Assembly (NCBI RefSeq): GCF_020884755.1
Contig: NZ_BPWE01000001.1
Location: 798,714-862,713 of the forward strand
DNA: 64,000 bases
DNA from: Bifidobacterium mizhiense
Lineage (GTDB): Bacteria > Actinomycetota > Actinomycetes > Actinomycetales > Bifidobacteriaceae
Reading direction: 5' to 3'
A program made the position numbers and the translations under genes. Shown one piece after another: positions 63,853 to 64,000 of the stretch. The notes below the pieces were generated by a model. That model saw nothing but the letters and a program-made list of their open reading frames with translations, was not told the origin of the DNA and ran no database searches. Each line of letters begins with the position of its first letter. Position 1 is the first letter of the stretch.

Positions 63853-64000
63853 TTATTCTTTGACGGCTCCTGCGGCGAGGCCGGATTGCCAGTATTTCTG
63901 CAGGAGGAGGAAGGCGATGACCAGGGGGATGATGGTGATCAGGCTGCCGGTGATGACCAGGTTCTGGATGGCCTGCCCGCCCGCGGTGCTGGCCTGGTCC
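63853..64000 (-). CDS. Carbohydrate ABC permease, C-terminal end (cut by window edge)
   Basis: The last 48 residues of a MalG-type permease: a hydrophobic helix NLVITGSLITIIPLVIAFLL, then QKYWQSGLAAGAVKE and a stop at 63853-63855. The Q-K-Y/F-x-x-G-L-x-A-G-A-V-K tail is diagnostic for this family. The rest, including the EAA loop, is beyond the right edge. Confidence 0.88.
   Translation of the reverse strand, partial: DQASTAGGQAIQNLVITGSLITIIPLVIAFLLLQKYWQSGLAAGAVKE

Overview
The window looks like the chromosome of a Bifidobacterium-type actinobacterium. By eye the core genes are fairly GC-rich. The sucrose phosphorylase and its LacI-regulated sugar ABC operon, the many LacI regulators, the ECF transporters and the trpE/trpG pair all fit Bifidobacteriaceae. 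The species was not identified. No rRNA, CRISPR array, intact transposase or phage gene was seen.

Layout, left to right. The left edge cuts ftsY (minus). Next come a membrane-anchored unknown, an ABC-2 exporter pair, a small membrane protein and a GNAT acetyltransferase. A four-gene minus-strand operon (4976-9105) encodes an ABC ATPase, an FtsX-like permease, a NarL-type kinase and its response regulator. tRNA-Lys (9604) follows. From 9.8 to 16.7 kb is a defence-like segment: a RelB/DinJ-YafQ toxin-antitoxin pair with a palindromic operator, an AbiH-family protein, and convergent to it a 1278-residue SF1 helicase-like ATPase. A type II (calcium-like) P-type ATPase follows.

From 20.1 to 25.1 kb lies an island bracketed by two direct copies of a 130-bp promoter/leader sequence. 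It holds candidate small peptide ORFs, an intact ABC ATPase/permease pair and a decayed ABC exporter. It resembles a degenerating antimicrobial-peptide locus, but no modification enzyme is visible. About 1.4 kb of decayed DNA lies to its right.

From 26.2 to 33.8 kb is a sugar regulon: a binding protein, two permeases and a GH13 alpha-glucosidase on the minus strand, a divergent LacI regulator, and sucrose phosphorylase. Four matching 18-bp operators tie these together. Then come a broken lacI, a Schlafen-type AlbA/ATPase regulator under AT-rich palindromes, and a LanFEG-like immunity transporter with an OmpR-type two-component system. A five-fold 16-bp tandem repeat precedes that response regulator. 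An iron-siderophore operon (binding protein, two permeases, ATPase, siderophore-interacting reductase) runs on the plus strand at 42.0-47.3 kb. trpE-trpG are on the minus strand, with a Trp-containing leader ORF and hairpin upstream.

From 50.0 to 62.6 kb are two paralogous nucleoside-scavenging clusters. Each has an ECF S component, a T component, two ATPases and a nucleoside hydrolase. An MFS carrier belongs to the second cluster. A divergent gene encodes a LacI repressor fused to a ribokinase-like domain. The likely pathway (inferred) is nucleoside import, hydrolysis to base plus ribose, then ribose phosphorylation. In both clusters the second ATPase has lost the canonical LSGGQ signature. 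The window ends with a further LacI regulator and the C-terminus of a sugar ABC permease.
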